Source: Ariolimax columbianus (taxonomy: Eukaryota > Mollusca > Gastropoda > Stylommatophora > Arionidae). From it: a stretch of 64,000 bases of DNA. Of this stretch, positions 10,842 to 25,072 are shown piece by piece (position 1 is the first letter of the stretch; each line of letters begins with the position of its first letter). The translations under genes and the position numbers were made by a program. The notes beneath the pieces are model-generated. The model did not search any database, was not told the DNA's origin, and saw only the letters and a list, made by a program, of their open reading frames with translations. The stretch is from positions 23,516,752 through 23,580,751 of the forward strand of contig JAVGWX010000025.1 of NCBI GenBank assembly GCA_036924085.1. The letters run 5' to 3'.

Positions 10842-13800
10842 AAGTAATTTTACTGACAAGAAAAACTAATGTTTCTAAAATTAAAATTGAGTAGAAGGCG
10901 ATTTGAAAAAAAGTTCCAGCTCATAAGTTTAGACAATTTTCAGCCATTTGAAATGTATTGCAATTTAAACGCACTAATTATGTGGATAAGTTAAAAGCAT
11001 TTCCACTGACTTTCAAGTAATTTTACTGACAAGAAAAACTAATGTTTCTAAAATTAAAATTAAACACGATTTGAAAAAAAGTCCAGATCATAAGTTTATA
11101 CAATTTTCAGCCGTTAGAAATGTATTGCACTTTTAACGCACTAATTATGTGAATAAGTTAAAAGCATTTCCACTGACTTTCAAGTAATTTTACTGACAAG
11201 AAAAACTAATGTTTCTAAAATTAAAATTAAACACGATTTGAAAAAAAGTCCAGATCATAGGTTTAGACAATTTTCAGCCGTTAGAAATGTATTGCACTTT
11301 TAACGCACTAATTATGTGGATAAGTTAAAAGCATTTCCACTGACTTTCAAGTAATTTTACTGACAAGAAAAACTAATGTTTCTGAAATCAAAATTGAGTA
11401 GAAGGCGATTTAAAAAAAATTGCACATCATAAGTTTAGACAATTTTCAGCCATTTGAAATGTATTGCAATTTAAACGCACTAATTATGTGGATAAGTTAA
11501 AAGCATTTCCACTGACTTTCAAGTAATTTTACTGACAAGAAAAACTAATGTTTCTAAAATTAAAATTAAACACGATTTGAAAAAAAGTCCAGATCATAAG
11601 TTTATACAATTTTCAGCCGTTAGAAATGTATTGCACTTTTAACGCACTAATTATGTGAATAAGTTAAAAGCATTTCCACTGACTTTCAAGTAATTTTACT
11701 GACAAGAAAAACTAATGTTTCTAAAATTAAAATTAAACGCGATTTGAAAAAAAGTCCAGATCATAAGTTTAGACAATTTTCAGCCGTTAGAAATGTATTG
11801 CACTTTTAACGCACTAATTATGTGGATAAGTTAAAAGCATTTCCACTGACTTTCAAGTAATTTTACTGACAAGAAAAACTAATGTTTCTGAAATCAAAAT
11901 TGAGTAGAAGGCGATTTTAAAAAAATTGCACATCATAAGTTTAGACAATTTTCAGCCATTTGAAATGTATTGCAATTTAAACGCACTAATTATGTGGATA
12001 AGTTAAAAGCATTTCCACAGACTTTCAAGTAATTTTACTGACAAGAAAAACTAATGTTTCTAAAATTAAAATTAAACACGATTTGAAAAAAAGTTGCAGA
12101 TCATAAGTTTAGACAATTTTCAGCCGTTAGAAATGTATTGCACTTTTAACGCACTAATTATGTGGATAAGTTAAAAGCATTTCCACTGACTTTCAAGTAA
12201 TTTTACTGACAAGAAAAACTAATGTTTCTAAAATTAAAATTGAGTAGAAGGCGATTTGAAAAAAAGTTCCAGCTCATAAGTTTAGACAATTTTCAGCCGT
12301 TTGAAATGTATTGCAATTTAAACGCACTATATATGTGTGGATAAGTTAAAAGCATTTCCATTGACTTTCAAGTAATTTTACTGACAAGAAAAACTAATGT
12401 TTCTAAAATTAAAATTAAACACGATTTGAAAAAAATTGCAGATCATAAGTATAGACAATTTTCAGCCGTTTGAAATGTATTTCAATTTTAACGCACTAAT
12501 TATGTGGATAAGTTAAAAGCATTTCCACTGACTTTCAAGTAATTTTACTGACAAGAAAAACTAATGTTTCTAAAATTAAAATTAAACACGATTTGAAAAA
12601 AAGTCCAGATCATAAGTTTAGACAATTTTCAGCCGTTAGAAATGTATTGCACTTTTAACGCACTAATTATGTGGATAAGTTAAAAGCATTTCCACTGACT
12701 TTCAAGTAATTTTACTGACAAGAAAAACTAATGTTTCTGAAATCAAAATTGAGTAGAAGGCGATTTTAAAAAATTGCACATCATAAGTTTAGACAATTTT
12801 CAGCCATTTGAAATGTATTGCAATTTAAACGCACTAATTATGTGGATAAGTTAAAAGCATTTCCACAGACTTTCAAGTAATTTTACTGACAAGAAAAACT
12901 AATGTTTCTAAAATTAAAATTAAACACGATTTGAAAAAAAGTTGCAGATCATAAGTTTAGACAATTTTCAGCCGTTAGAAATGTATTGCACTTTTAACGC
13001 ACTAATTATGTGGATAAGTTAAAAGCATTTCCACTGACTTTCAAGTAATTTTACTGACAAGAAAAACTAATGTTTCTAAAATTAAAATTGAGTAGAAGGC
13101 GATTTGAAAAAAAGTTCCAGCTCATAAGTTTAGACAATTTTCAGCCGTTTGAAATGTATTGCAATTTAAACGCACTAATTATGTGGATAAGTTAAAAGCA
13201 TTTCCATTGACTTTCAAGTATATTTACTGACAAGAAAAACTAATGTTTCTAAAATTAAAATTAAACACGATTTGAAAAAAGTTGCAGATCATAAGTATAG
13301 ACAATTTTCAGCCGTTTGAAATGTATTTCAATTTTAACGCACTAATTATGTGGATAAGTTAAAAGCATTTCCACTGACTTTCAAGTAATTTTACTGACAA
13401 GATAAACTAATGTTTCTGAAATCAAAATTGAGAAGAAGGCGATTTAAAAAAAATTGCACATCATAAGTTTAGACAATTTTCAGCCGTTTGAAATGTATTG
13501 CACTTTTAACGCACTAATTATGTGGATAAGTTAAAAGCATTTCCACTGACTTTCAAGTAATTTTACTGACAAGAAAAACTAATGTTTCTGAAATCAAAAT
13601 TGAGTAGAAGGCGATTTAAAAAAAATTGCACATCATAAGTTTAGACAATTTTCAGCCATTTGAAATGTATTGCAATTTAAACGCACTAATTATGTGGATA
13701 AGTTAAAAGCATTTCCACAGACTTTCAAGTAATTTTACTGACAAGAAAAACTAATGTTTCTAAAATTAAAATTAAACACGATTTGAAAAAAAGTTGCAGA

Positions 13801-14056
13801 TCATAAGTTTAGACAATTTTCAGCCGTTAGAAATGTATTGCACTTTTAACGCACTAATTATGTGGATAAGTTAAAAGCATTTCCACTGACTTTCAAGTAA
13901 TTTTACTGACAAGAAAAACTAATGTTTCTAAAATTAAAATTGAGTAGAAGGCGATTTGAAAAAAAGTTCCAGCTCATATTTTCAGCCGTTTGAAATGTAT
14001 TGCAATTTAAACGCACTAATTATGTGGATAAGTTAAAAGCATTTCCATTGACTTTC
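10842..14056 (+). repeat. Duplicated block P1, copy 2
   Basis: Second copy of 508-3550. It repeats the marker 'cactatatatgtgtgg' (12326) and the 11-bp-deleted B (13895-14056). It differs by one additional F monomer (13383-13554) and a few point changes, such as 'aaacgcgatttg' near 11736. It directly follows the first copy of block P2, so P1+P2 together form a tandem duplication of about 10.3 kb. Confidence 0.85.
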
Positions 14057-14562
14057 AAGTATATTTACTGACAAGAAAAACTAATGTTTCTAAAATTAAA
14101 ATTAAACACGATTTGAAAAAAGTTGCAGATCATAAGTATAGACAATTTTCAGCCGTTTGAAATGTATTTCAATTTTAACGCACTAATTATGTGGATAAGT
14201 TAAAAGCATTTCCACTGACTTTCAAGTAATTTTACTGACAAGATAAACTAATGTTTCTGAAATCAAAATTGAGAAGAAGGCGATTAAAAAAAAATTGCAC
14301 ATCATAAGTTTAGACAATTTTCAGCCGTTTGAAATGTATTGCACTTTTAACGCACTAATTATGTGGATAAGTTAAAAGCATTTCCATTGACTTTCAAGTA
14401 ATTTTACTGACAAGAAAAACTAATGTTTCTTAAATTAAAATTAAACACGATTTGAAAAAAGTTGCAGATCATAAGTATAGACAATTTTCAGCCGTTTGAA
14501 ATGTATTTCAATTTTAACGCACTAATTATGTGGATAAGTTAAAAGCATTTCCACTGACTTTC
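12537..14562 (+). repeat. 12-mer HOR, copy 1 (2026 bp)
   Basis: Order of units: D, E, A, B, C', F, E, A, B (11-bp deletion), C', F, C' (start 'cttaaatt'). The following 2027 bp repeat the same twelve units with the same private markers. The markers 'gctcatattttcagcc' and 'tttcttaaattaaaatt' both recur at a spacing of 2027 bp. Confidence 0.87.
13895..14056 (+). repeat. B monomer with 11-bp deletion, second copy
   Basis: Same junction as at 3389-3550; it lies at the end of block P1 copy 2 and is the ninth unit of the first 12-mer HOR. Confidence 0.88.
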
Positions 14563-16589
14563 AAGTAATTTTACTGACAAGAAAAACTAATGTTTCTAAA
14601 ATTAAAATTAAACACGATTTGAAAAAAAGTCCAGATCATAAGTTTAGACAATTTTCAGCCGTTAGAAATGTATTGCACTTTTAACGCACTAATTATGTGG
14701 ATAAGTTAAAAGCATTTCCACTGACTTTCAAGTAATTTTACTGACAAGAAAAACTAATGTTTCTGAAATCAAAATTGAGTAGAAGGCGATTTTAAAAAAA
14801 TTGCACATCATAAGTTTAGACAATTTTCAGCCATTTGAAATGTATTGCAATTTAAACGCACTAATTATGTGGATAAGTTAAAAGCATTTCCACAGACTTT
14901 CAAGTAATTTTACTGACAAGAAAAACTAATGTTTCTAAAATTAAAATTAAACACGATTTGAAAAAAAGTTGCAGATCATAAGTTTAGACAATTTTCAGCC
15001 GTTAGAAATGTATTGCACTTTTAACGCACTAATTATGTGGATAAGTTAAAAGCATTTCCACTGACTTTCAAGTAATTTTACTGACAAGAAAAACTAATGT
15101 TTCTAAAATTAAAATTGAGTAGAAGGCGATTTGAAAAAAAGTTCCAGCTCATAAGTTTAGACAATTTTCAGCCGTTTGAAATGTATTGCAATTTAAACGC
15201 ACTAATTATGTGGATAAGTTAAAAGCATTTCCATTGACTTTCAAGTATATTTACTGACAAGAAAAACTAATGTTTCTAAAATTAAAATTAAACACGATTT
15301 GAAAAAAGTTGCAGATCATAAGTATAGACAATTTTCAGCCGTTTGAAATGTATTTCAATTTTAACGCACTAATTATGTGGATAAGTTAAAAGCATTTCCA
15401 CTGACTTTCAAGTAATTTTACTGACAAGATAAACTAATGTTTCTGAAATCAAAATTGAGAAGAAGGCGATTTAAAAAAAATTGCACATCATAAGTTTAGA
15501 CAATTTTCAGCCGTTTGAAATGTATTGCACTTTTAACGCACTAATTATGTGGATAAGTTAAAAGCATTTCCACTGACTTTCAAGTAATTTTACTGACAAG
15601 AAAAACTAATGTTTCTGAAATCAAAATTGAGTAGAAGGCGATTTAAAAAAAATTGCACATCATAAGTTTAGACAATTTTCAGCCATTTGAAATGTATTGC
15701 AATTTAAACGCACTAATTATGTGGATAAGTTAAAAGCATTTCCACAGACTTTCAAGTAATTTTACTGACAAGAAAAACTAATGTTTCTAAAATTAAAATT
15801 AAACACGATTTGAAAAAAAGTTGCAGATCATAAGTTTAGACAATTTTCAGCCGTTAGAAATGTATTGCACTTTTAACGCACTAATTATGTGGATAAGTTA
15901 AAAGCATTTCCACTGACTTTCAAGTAATTTTACTGACAAGAAAAACTAATGTTTCTAAAATTAAAATTGAGTAGAAGGCGATTTGAAAAAAAGTTCCAGC
16001 TCATATTTTCAGCCGTTTGAAATGTATTGCAATTTAAACGCACTAATTATGTGGATAAGTTAAAAGCATTTCCATTGACTTTCAAGTATATTTACTGACA
16101 AGAAAAACTAATGTTTCTAAAATTAAAATTAAACACGATTTGAAAAAAGTTGCAGATCATAAGTATAGACAATTTTCAGCCGTTTGAAATGTATTTCAAT
16201 TTTAACGCACTAATTATGTGGATAAGTTAAAAGCATTTCCACTGACTTTCAAGTAATTTTACTGACAAGATAAACTAATGTTTCTGAAATCAAAATTGAG
16301 AAGAAGGCGATTAAAAAAAAATTGCACATCATAAGTTTAGACAATTTTCAGCCGTTTGAAATGTATTGCACTTTTAACGCACTAATTATGTGGATAAGTT
16401 AAAAGCATTTCCATTGACTTTCAAGTAATTTTACTGACAAGAAAAACTAATGTTTCTTAAATTAAAATTAAACACGATTTGAAAAAAGTTGCAGATCATA
16501 AGTATAGACAATTTTCAGCCGTTTGAAATGTATTTCAATTTTAACGCACTAATTATGTGGATAAGTTAAAAGCATTTCCACTGATTTTC
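14563..16589 (+). repeat. 12-mer HOR, copy 2 (2027 bp)
   Basis: Repeats 12537-14562 unit for unit, including the deleted B at 15922-16083 and the 'cttaaatt' C' at 16423-16589. The last unit ends in 'ctgattttcaag' where copy 1 has 'ctgactttcaag', and leads straight into block P2 copy 2. This is a recent tandem duplication limited to two copies. Confidence 0.87.
15922..16083 (+). repeat. B monomer with 11-bp deletion, third copy
   Basis: Same junction again, 2027 bp after the second copy; ninth unit of the second 12-mer HOR. Confidence 0.88.
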
Positions 16590-19500
16590 AAGTAATTTTA
16601 CTGACAAGAAAAACCAATGTTTCTGAAATCAAAATTGAGTAGAAGGCGATTTGAAAAAAAGTTCCAGCTCATAAGTTTAGACAATTTTCAGCCGTTTGAA
16701 ATGTATTGCAATTTAAACGCACTAATTATGTGGATAAGTTAAAAGCATTTCCATTGACTTTCAAGTAATTTTACTGACAAGAAAAACTAATGTTTCTAAA
16801 ATTAAAATTAAACACGATTTGAAAAAAATTGCAGATCATAAGTATAGACAATTTTCAGCCGTTTGAAATGTATTTCAATTTTAACGCACTAATTATGTGG
16901 ATAAGTTAAAAGCATTTCCACTGACTTTCAAGTAATTTTACTGACAAGAAAAACTAATGTTTCTAAAATTAAAATTAAACACGATTTGAAAAAAAGTCCA
17001 GATCATAAGTTTATACAATTTTCAGCCGTTAGAAATGTATTGCACTTTTAACGCACTAATTATGTGGATAAGGTAAAAGCATTTCCACTGACTTTCAAGT
17101 AATTTTACTGACAAGAAAAACTAATGTTTCTGAAATCAAAATTGAGTAGAAGGCGATTTAAAAAAAAATTGCACATCATAAGTTTAGACAATTTTCAGCC
17201 ATTTGAAATGTATTGCAATTTAAACGCACTAATTATGTGGATAAGTTAAAAGCATTTCCACTGACTTTCAAGTAATTTTACTGACAAGAAAAACTAATGT
17301 TTCTAAAATTAAAATTAAACACGATTTGAAAAAAAGTTGCAGATCATAAGTTTAGACAATTTTCAGCCGTTAGAAATGTATTGCACTTTTAACGCACTAA
17401 TTATGTGGATAAGTTAAAAGCATTTCCACTGACTTTCAAGTAATTTTACTGACAAGAAAAACTAATGTTTCTGAAATCAAAATTGAGTAGAAGGCGATTT
17501 AAAAAAAATTGCACATCATAAGTTTAGACAATTTTCAGCCATTTGAAATGTATTGCAATTTAAACGCACTAATTATGTGGATAAGTTAAAAGCATTTCCA
17601 CAGACTTTCAAGTAATTTTACTGACAAGAAAAACTAATGTTTCTAAAATTAAAATTAAACACGATTTGAAAAAAAGTTGCAGATCATAAGTTTAGACAAT
17701 TTTCAGCCGTTAGAAATGTATTGCACTTTTAACGCACTAATTATGTGGATAAGTTAAAAGCATTTCCACTGACTTTCAAGTAATTTTACTGACAAGAAAA
17801 ACTAATGTTTCTAAAATTAAAATTGAGTAGAAGGCGATTTGAAAAAAAGTTCCAGCTCATAAGTTTAGACAATTTTCAGCCGTTTGAAATGTATTGCAGT
17901 TTAAACGCACTAATTATGTGGATAAGTTAAAAGCATTTCCATTGACTTTCAAGTAATTTTACTGACAAGAAAAACTAATGTTTCTAAAATTAAAATTAAA
18001 CACGATTTGAAAAAAATTGCAGATCATAAGTATAGACAATTTTCAGCCGTTTGAAATGTATTTCAATTTTAACGCACTAATTATGTGGATAAGTTAAAAG
18101 CATTTCCACTGACTTTCAAGTAATTTTACTGACAAGAAAAACTAATGTTTCTAAAATTAAAATTAAACACGATTTGAAAAAAAGTCCAGATCATAAGTTT
18201 ATACAATTTTCAGCCGTTAGAAATGTATTGCACTTTTAACGCACTAATTATGTGGATAAGGTAAAAGCATTTCCACTGACTTTCAAGTAATTTTACTGAC
18301 AAGAAAAACTAATGTTTCTGAAATCAAAATTGAGTAGAAGGCGATTTAAAAAAAATTGCACATCATAAGTTTAGACAATTTTCAGCCATTTGAAATGTAT
18401 TGCAATTTAAACGCACTAATTATGTGGATAAGTTAAAAGCATTTCCACTGACTTTCAAGTAATTTTACTGACAAGAAAAACTAATTTTTCTAAAATTAAA
18501 ATTAAACACGATTTGAAAAAAAGTTGCAGATCATAAGTTTAGACAATTTTCAGCCGTTAGAAATGTATTGCACTTTTAACGCACTAATTATGTGGATAAG
18601 TTAAAAGCATTTCCACTGACTTTCAAGTAATTTTACTGACAAGAAAAACTAATGTTTCTAAAATTAAAATTGAGTAGAAGGCGATTTGAAAAAACGTTCC
18701 AGCTCATAAGTTTAGACAATTTTCAGCCGTTTAAAATGTATTGCAATTTAAACGCACTAATTATGTGGATAAGTTAAAAGCATTTCCATTGACTTTCAAG
18801 TAATTTTACTGACAAGAAAAACTAATGTTTCTAAAATTAAAATTAAACACAATTTGAAAAAAATTGCAGATCATAAGTATAGACAATTTTCAGCCGTTTG
18901 AAATGTATTTCAATTTTAACGCACTAATTATGTGGATAAGTTAAAAGCATTTCCACTGACTTTCAAGTAATTTTACTGACAAGAAAAACTAATGTTTCTA
19001 AAATTAAAATTAAACACGATTTGAAAAAAAGTCCAGATCATAAGTTTATACAATTTTCAGCCGTTAGAAATGTATTGCACTTTTAACGCACTAATTATGT
19101 GGATAAGGTAAAAGCATTTCCACTGACTTTCAAGTAATTTTACTGACAAGAAAAACTAATGTTTCTGAAATCAAAATTGAGTAGAAGGCGATTTTAAAAA
19201 AATTGCACATCATAAGTTTAGACAATTTTCAGCCATTTGAAATGTATTGCAATTTAAACGCACTAATTATGTGAATAAGTTAAAAGCATTTCCACTGACT
19301 TTCAAGTAATTTTACTAACAAGAAAAACTAATGTTTCTAAAATTAAAATTAAACACGATTTGAAAAAAAGTTGCAGATCATAAGTTTAGACAATTTTCAG
19401 CCGTTAGAAATGTATTGCACTTTTAACGCACTAATTATGTGGATAAGTTAAAAGCATTTCCACTGACTTTCAAGTAATTTTACTGACAAGAAAAACTAAT

Positions 19501-22500
19501 GTTTCTTAAATCAAAATTGAGTAGAAGGCGATTTAAAAAAAATTGCACATCATAAGTTTAGACAATTTTCAGCCATTTGAAATGTATTGCAATTTAAACG
19601 CACTAATTATGTGGATAAGTTAAAAGCATTTCCACAGACTTTCAAGTAATTTTACTGACAAGAAAAACTAATGTTTCTAAAATTAAAATTAAACACGATT
19701 TGAAAAAAAGTTGCAGATCATAAGTTTAGACAATTTTCAGCCGTTAGAAATGTATTGCACTTTTAACGCACTAATTATGTGGATAAGTTAAAAGAATTTC
19801 CACTGACTTTCAAGTAATTTTACTGACAAGAAAAACTAATGTTTCTAAAATTAAAATTGAGTAGAAGGCGATTTGAAAAAAAGTTCCAGCTCATAAGTTT
19901 AGACAATTTTCAGCCTTTTGAAATGTATTGCAATTTAAACGCACTAATTATGTGGATAAGTTAAAAGCATTTCCATTGACTTTCAAGTAATTTTACTGAC
20001 AAGAAAAACTAATGTTTCTAAAATTAAAATTAAACACGATTTGAAAAAAATTGCAGATCATAAGTATAGACAATTTTCAGCCGTTTGAAATGTATTTCAA
20101 TTTTAACGCACTAATTATGTGGATCAGTTAAAAGCATTTCCACTGACTTTCAAGTAATTTTACTGACAAGAAAAACTAATGTTTCTAAAATTAAAATTAA
20201 ACACGATTTGAAAAAAAGTCCAGATCATAAGTTTAGACAATTTTCAGCCGTTAGAAATGTATTGCACTTTTAACGCACTAATTATGTGGATAAGTTAAAA
20301 GCATTTCCACTGACTTTCAAGTAATTTTACTGACAAGAAAAACTAATGTTTCTGAAATCAAAATTGAGTAGAAGGCGATTTAAAAAAAATTGCACATCAT
20401 AAGTTTAGACAATTTTCAGCCATTTGAAATGTATTGCAATTTAAACGCACTAATTATGTGGATAAGTTAAAAGCATTTCCACAGACTTTCAAGTAATTTT
20501 ACTGACAAGAAAAACTAATGTTTCTAAAATTAAAATTAAACACGATTTGAAAAAAAGTTGCAGATCATAAGTTTAGACAATTTTCAGCCGTTAGAAATGT
20601 ATTGCACTTTTAACGCACTAATTATGTGGATAAGTTAAAAGCATTTCCACTGACTTTCAAGTAATTTTACTGACAAGAAAAACTAATGTTTCTAAAATTA
20701 AAATTGAGTAGAAGGCGATTTGAAAAAAAGTTCCAGCTCATAAGTTTAGACAATTTTCAGCCGTTTGAAATGTATTTCAATTTTAACGCACTAATTATGT
20801 GGATAAGTTAAAAGCATTTCCACTGACTTTCAAGTAATTTTACTGACAAGATAAACTAATGTTTCTGAAATCAAAATTGAGAAGAAGGCGATTTAAAAAA
20901 AATTGCACATCATAAGTTTAGACAATTTTCAGCCGTTTGAAATGTATTGCACTTTTAACGCACTAATTATGTGGATAAGTTAAAAGCATTTCCATTGACT
21001 TTCAAGTAATTTTACTGACAAGAAAAACTAATGTTTCTAAAATTAAAATTAAACACGATTTAAAAAAAAGTGGCAGATCATAAGTATAGACAATTTTCAG
21101 CCGTTTGAAATGTATTTCAATTTTAACGCACTAATTATGTGGATAAGTTAAAAGCATTTCCACAGACTTTCAAGTAATTTTACTGACAAGAAAAACTAAT
21201 GTTTCTAAAATTAAAATTAAACACGATTTGAAAAAAGTTGCAGATCATAAGTATAGACAATTTTGAGCCGTTTGAAATGTATTTCAATTTTAACGCACTA
21301 ATTATGTGGATAAGTTAAAAGCATTTCCACTGACTTTCAAGTAATTTTACTGACAAGAAAAACCAATGTTTCTGAAATCAAAATTGAGTAGAAGGCGATT
21401 TAAAAAAAATTGCACATCATAAGTTTAGACAATTTTCAGCCATTTGAAAAGTATTGCAATTTTAACGCACTAATTATGTGGATAAGTTAAAAGCATTTCC
21501 ACAGACTTTCAAGTAATTTTACTGACAAGAAAAACTAATGTTTCTAAAATTAAAATTAAACACGATTTGAAAAAAAGTTGCAGATCATAAGTTTAGACAA
21601 TTTTCAGCCGTTAGAAATGTATTGCACTTTTAACGCACTAATTATGTGGATAAGTTAAAAGCATTTCCACTGACTTTCAAGTAATTTTACTGACAAGAAA
21701 AACTAATGTTTCTTAAATCAAAATTGAGTAGAAGGCGATTTTAAAAAAATTGCACATCATAAGTTTAGACAATTTTCAGCCATTTGAAATGTATTGCAAT
21801 TTAAACGCACTAATTATGTGGATAAGTTAAAAGCATTTCCACAGACTTTCAAGTAATTTTACTGACAAGAAAAACTAATGTTTCTAAAATTAAAATTAAA
21901 CACGATTTGAAAAAAAGTTGCAGATCATAAGTTTAGACAATTTTCAGCCGTTAGAAATGTATTGCACTTTTAACGCACTAATTATGTGGATAAGTTAAAA
22001 GCATTTCCACTGACTCAAGTAATTTTACTGACAAGAAAAACTAATGTTTCTAAAATTAAAATTGAGTAGAAGGCGATTTGAAAAAAAGTTCCAGCTCATA
22101 AGTTTAGACAATTTTCAGCCGTTTGAAATGTATTGCAATTTAAACGCACTAATTATGTGGATAAGTTAAAAGCATTTCCATTGACTTTCAAGTATATTTA
22201 CTGACAAGAAAAACTAATGTTTCTAAAATTAAAATTAAACACGATTTGAAAAAAGTTGCAGATCATAAGTATAGACAATTTTCAGCCGTTTGAAATGTAT
22301 TTCAATTTTAACGCACTAATTATGTGGATAAGTTAAAAGCATTTCCACTGACTTTCAAGTAATTTTACTGACAAGATAAACTAATGTTTCTGAAATCAAA
22401 ATTGAGAAGAAGGCGAATTAAAAAAAATTGCACATCATAAGTTTAGACAATTTTCAGCCGTTTGAAATGTATTGCACTTTTAACGCACTAATTATGTGGA

Positions 22501-22864
22501 TAAGTTAAAAGCATTTCCATTGACTTTCAAGTAATTTTACTGACAAGAAAAACTAATGTTTCTAAAATTAAAATTAAACACGATTTGAAAAAAAGTGGCA
22601 GATCATAAGTATAGACAATTTTCAGCCGTTTGAAATGTATTTCAATTTTAACGCACTAATTATGTGGATAAGTTAAAAGCATTTCCACAGACTTTCAAGT
22701 AATTTTACTGACAAGAAAAACTAATGTTTCTAAAATTAAAATTAAACACGATTTGAAAAAAAGTTGCAGATCATAAGTTTAGACAATTTTCAGCCGTTAG
22801 AAATGTATTGCACTTTTAACGCACTAATTATGTGGATAAGTTAAAAGCATTTCCACTGACTTTC
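16423..22864 (+). repeat. Duplicated block P2, copy 2, with 848-bp in-register deletion
   Basis: Second copy of 3551-10841. Compared with copy 1 it lacks five consecutive monomers; the junction is a hybrid unit at 20659-20831 with B left half and C right half. Private changes in this copy include 'ggatcagtt' near 20123 and 'aaacacaatttg' near 18850. Its last part also matches 35.1 kb onward, so this sequence occurs at least three times in the window. Confidence 0.84.
20659..20831 (+). repeat. Hybrid monomer B/C at an 848-bp deletion junction
   Basis: Left half is B ('gttccagctc', 'agtttagac'); right half is C ('gtttgaaatgtatttcaatt'), followed directly by F. In the matching copy, B and C' at this place are separated by four further units. 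The hybrid is therefore the visible scar of an in-register loss of five monomer lengths. Confidence 0.82.
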
Positions 22865-24905
22865 AAGTAATTTTACTGACAAGAAAAACTAATGTTTCTA
22901 AAATTAAAATTGAGTAAAAGGCGATTTGAAAAAAAGTTCCAGCTCATAAGTTTAGACAATTTTCAGCCGTTTGAAATGTATTGCAATTTAAACGCACTAA
23001 TTATGTGGATAAGTTAAAAGCATTTCCATTGACTTTCAAGTAATTTTACTGACAAGAAAAACTAATGTTTCTAAAATTAAAATTAAACACAATTTGAAAA
23101 AAAGTTGCAGATCATAAGTTTAGACAATTTTCAGCCGTTAGAAATGTATTGCACTTTTAACGCACTAATTATGTGGATAAGTTAAAAGCATTTCCACTGA
23201 CTTTCAAGTAATTTTACTGACAAGAAAAACTAATGTTTCTGAAATCAAAATTGAGTAGAAGGCGATTTTAAAAAAATTGCACATCATAAGTTTAGACAAT
23301 TTTCAGCCATTTGAAATGTATTGCAATTTAAACGCACTAATTATGTGGATAAGTTAAAAGCATTTCCACAGACTTTCAAGTAATTTTACTGACAAGAAAA
23401 ACTAATGTTTCTAAAATTAAAATTAAACACGATTTGAAAAAAAGTTGCAGATCATAAGTTTAGACAATTTTCAGCCGTTAGAAATGTATTGCACTTTTAA
23501 CGCACTAATTATGTGGATAAGTTAAAAGCATTTCCACTGACTTTCAAGTAATTTTACTGACAAGAAAAACTAATGTTTCTAAAATTAAAATTGAGTAGAA
23601 GGCGATTTGAAAAAAAGTTCCAGCTCATAAGTTTAGACAATTTTCAGCCGTTTGAAATGTATTGCAATTTAAACGCACTAATTATGTGGAGAAGTTAAAA
23701 GCATTTCCATTGACTTTCAAGTATATTTACTGACAAGAAAAACTAATGTTTCTAAAATTAAAATTAAACACGATTTGAAAAACGTTGCAGATCATAAGTA
23801 TAGACAATTTTCAGCCGTTTGAAATGTATTTCAATTTTAACGCACTAATTATGTGGATAAGTTAAAAGCATTTCCACTGACTTTCAAGTAATTTTACTGA
23901 CAAGATAAACTAATGTTTCTGAAATCAAAATTGAGAAGAAGGCGATTTAAAAAAAATTGCACATCATAAGTTTAGACAATTTTCAGCCGTTTGAAATGTA
24001 TTGCACTTTTAACGCACTAATTATGTGGATAAGTTAAAAGCATTTCCATTGACTTTCAAGTAATTTTACTGACAAGAAAAACTAATGTTTCTAAAATTAA
24101 AATTAAACACGATTTTAAAAAAAGTGGCAGATCATAAGTATAGACAATTTTCAGCCGTTTGAAATGTATTTCAATTTTAACGCACTAATTATGTGGATAA
24201 GTTAAAAGCATTTCCACAGACTTTCAAGTAATTTTACTGACAAGAAAAACTAATGTTTCTAAAATTAAAATTAAACACGATTTGAAAAAAGTTGCAGATC
24301 ATAAGTATAGACAATTTTGAGCCGTTTGAAATGTATTTCAATTTTAACGCACTAATTATGTGGATAAGTTAAAAGCATTTCCACTGACTTTCAAGTAATT
24401 TTACTGACAAGAAAAACCAATGTTTCTGAAATCAAAATTGAGTAGAAGGCGATTTAAAAAAAATTGCACATCATAAGTTTAGACAATTTTCAGCCATTTG
24501 AAAAGTATTGCAATTTTAACGCACTAATTATGTGGATAAGTTAAAAGCATTTCCACAGACTTTCAAGTAATTTTACTGACAAGAAAAACTAATGTTTCTA
24601 AAATTAAAATTAAACACGATTTGAAAAAAGTTGCAGATCATAAGTATAGACAATTTTCAGCCGTTTGAAATGTATTGCACTTTTAACGCACTAATTATGT
24701 GCATAAGTTAAAAGTATTTCCACTGACTTTCAAGTAATTTTACTGACAAGAAAAACCAATGTTTCTAAAATTAAAATTGAGTAGTAGGCGATTTTTAAAA
24801 AAAGTTCTAGCTCATAAGTTTAGACAATTTTCAGCCGTTTGAAATGTATTGCAATTTAAACGCACTAATTATGTGGATAAGTTAAAAGCATTTCCATTGA
24901 CTTTC
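21679..24905 (+). repeat. Duplicated block P3, copy 1 (3227 bp)
   Basis: Matches 35082-38308 at a constant offset of 13403. Shared markers: 'cactgactcaagtaatt' (22008), 'ggcgaattaaa' (about 22412), 'gtggagaag' (about 23687) and the K variant 'gagtagtagg' with 'gttctagctc' (about 24779). Differences noted by eye: 'cttaaatc' at the first unit, 'aaacacaatttg' near 23087, and 'aaaaacgttgc' near 23779. Confidence 0.85.
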
Positions 24906-25072
24906 AAGTAATTTTACTGACAAGAAAAACTAATGTTTCTAAAATTAAAATTAAACACGATTTGAAAAAAATTGCAGATCATAAGTATAGACAATTTTCA
25001 GCCGTTTGAAATGTATTTCAATTTTAACGCACTAATTATGTGGATAAGTTAAAAGCATTTCCACTGACTTTC

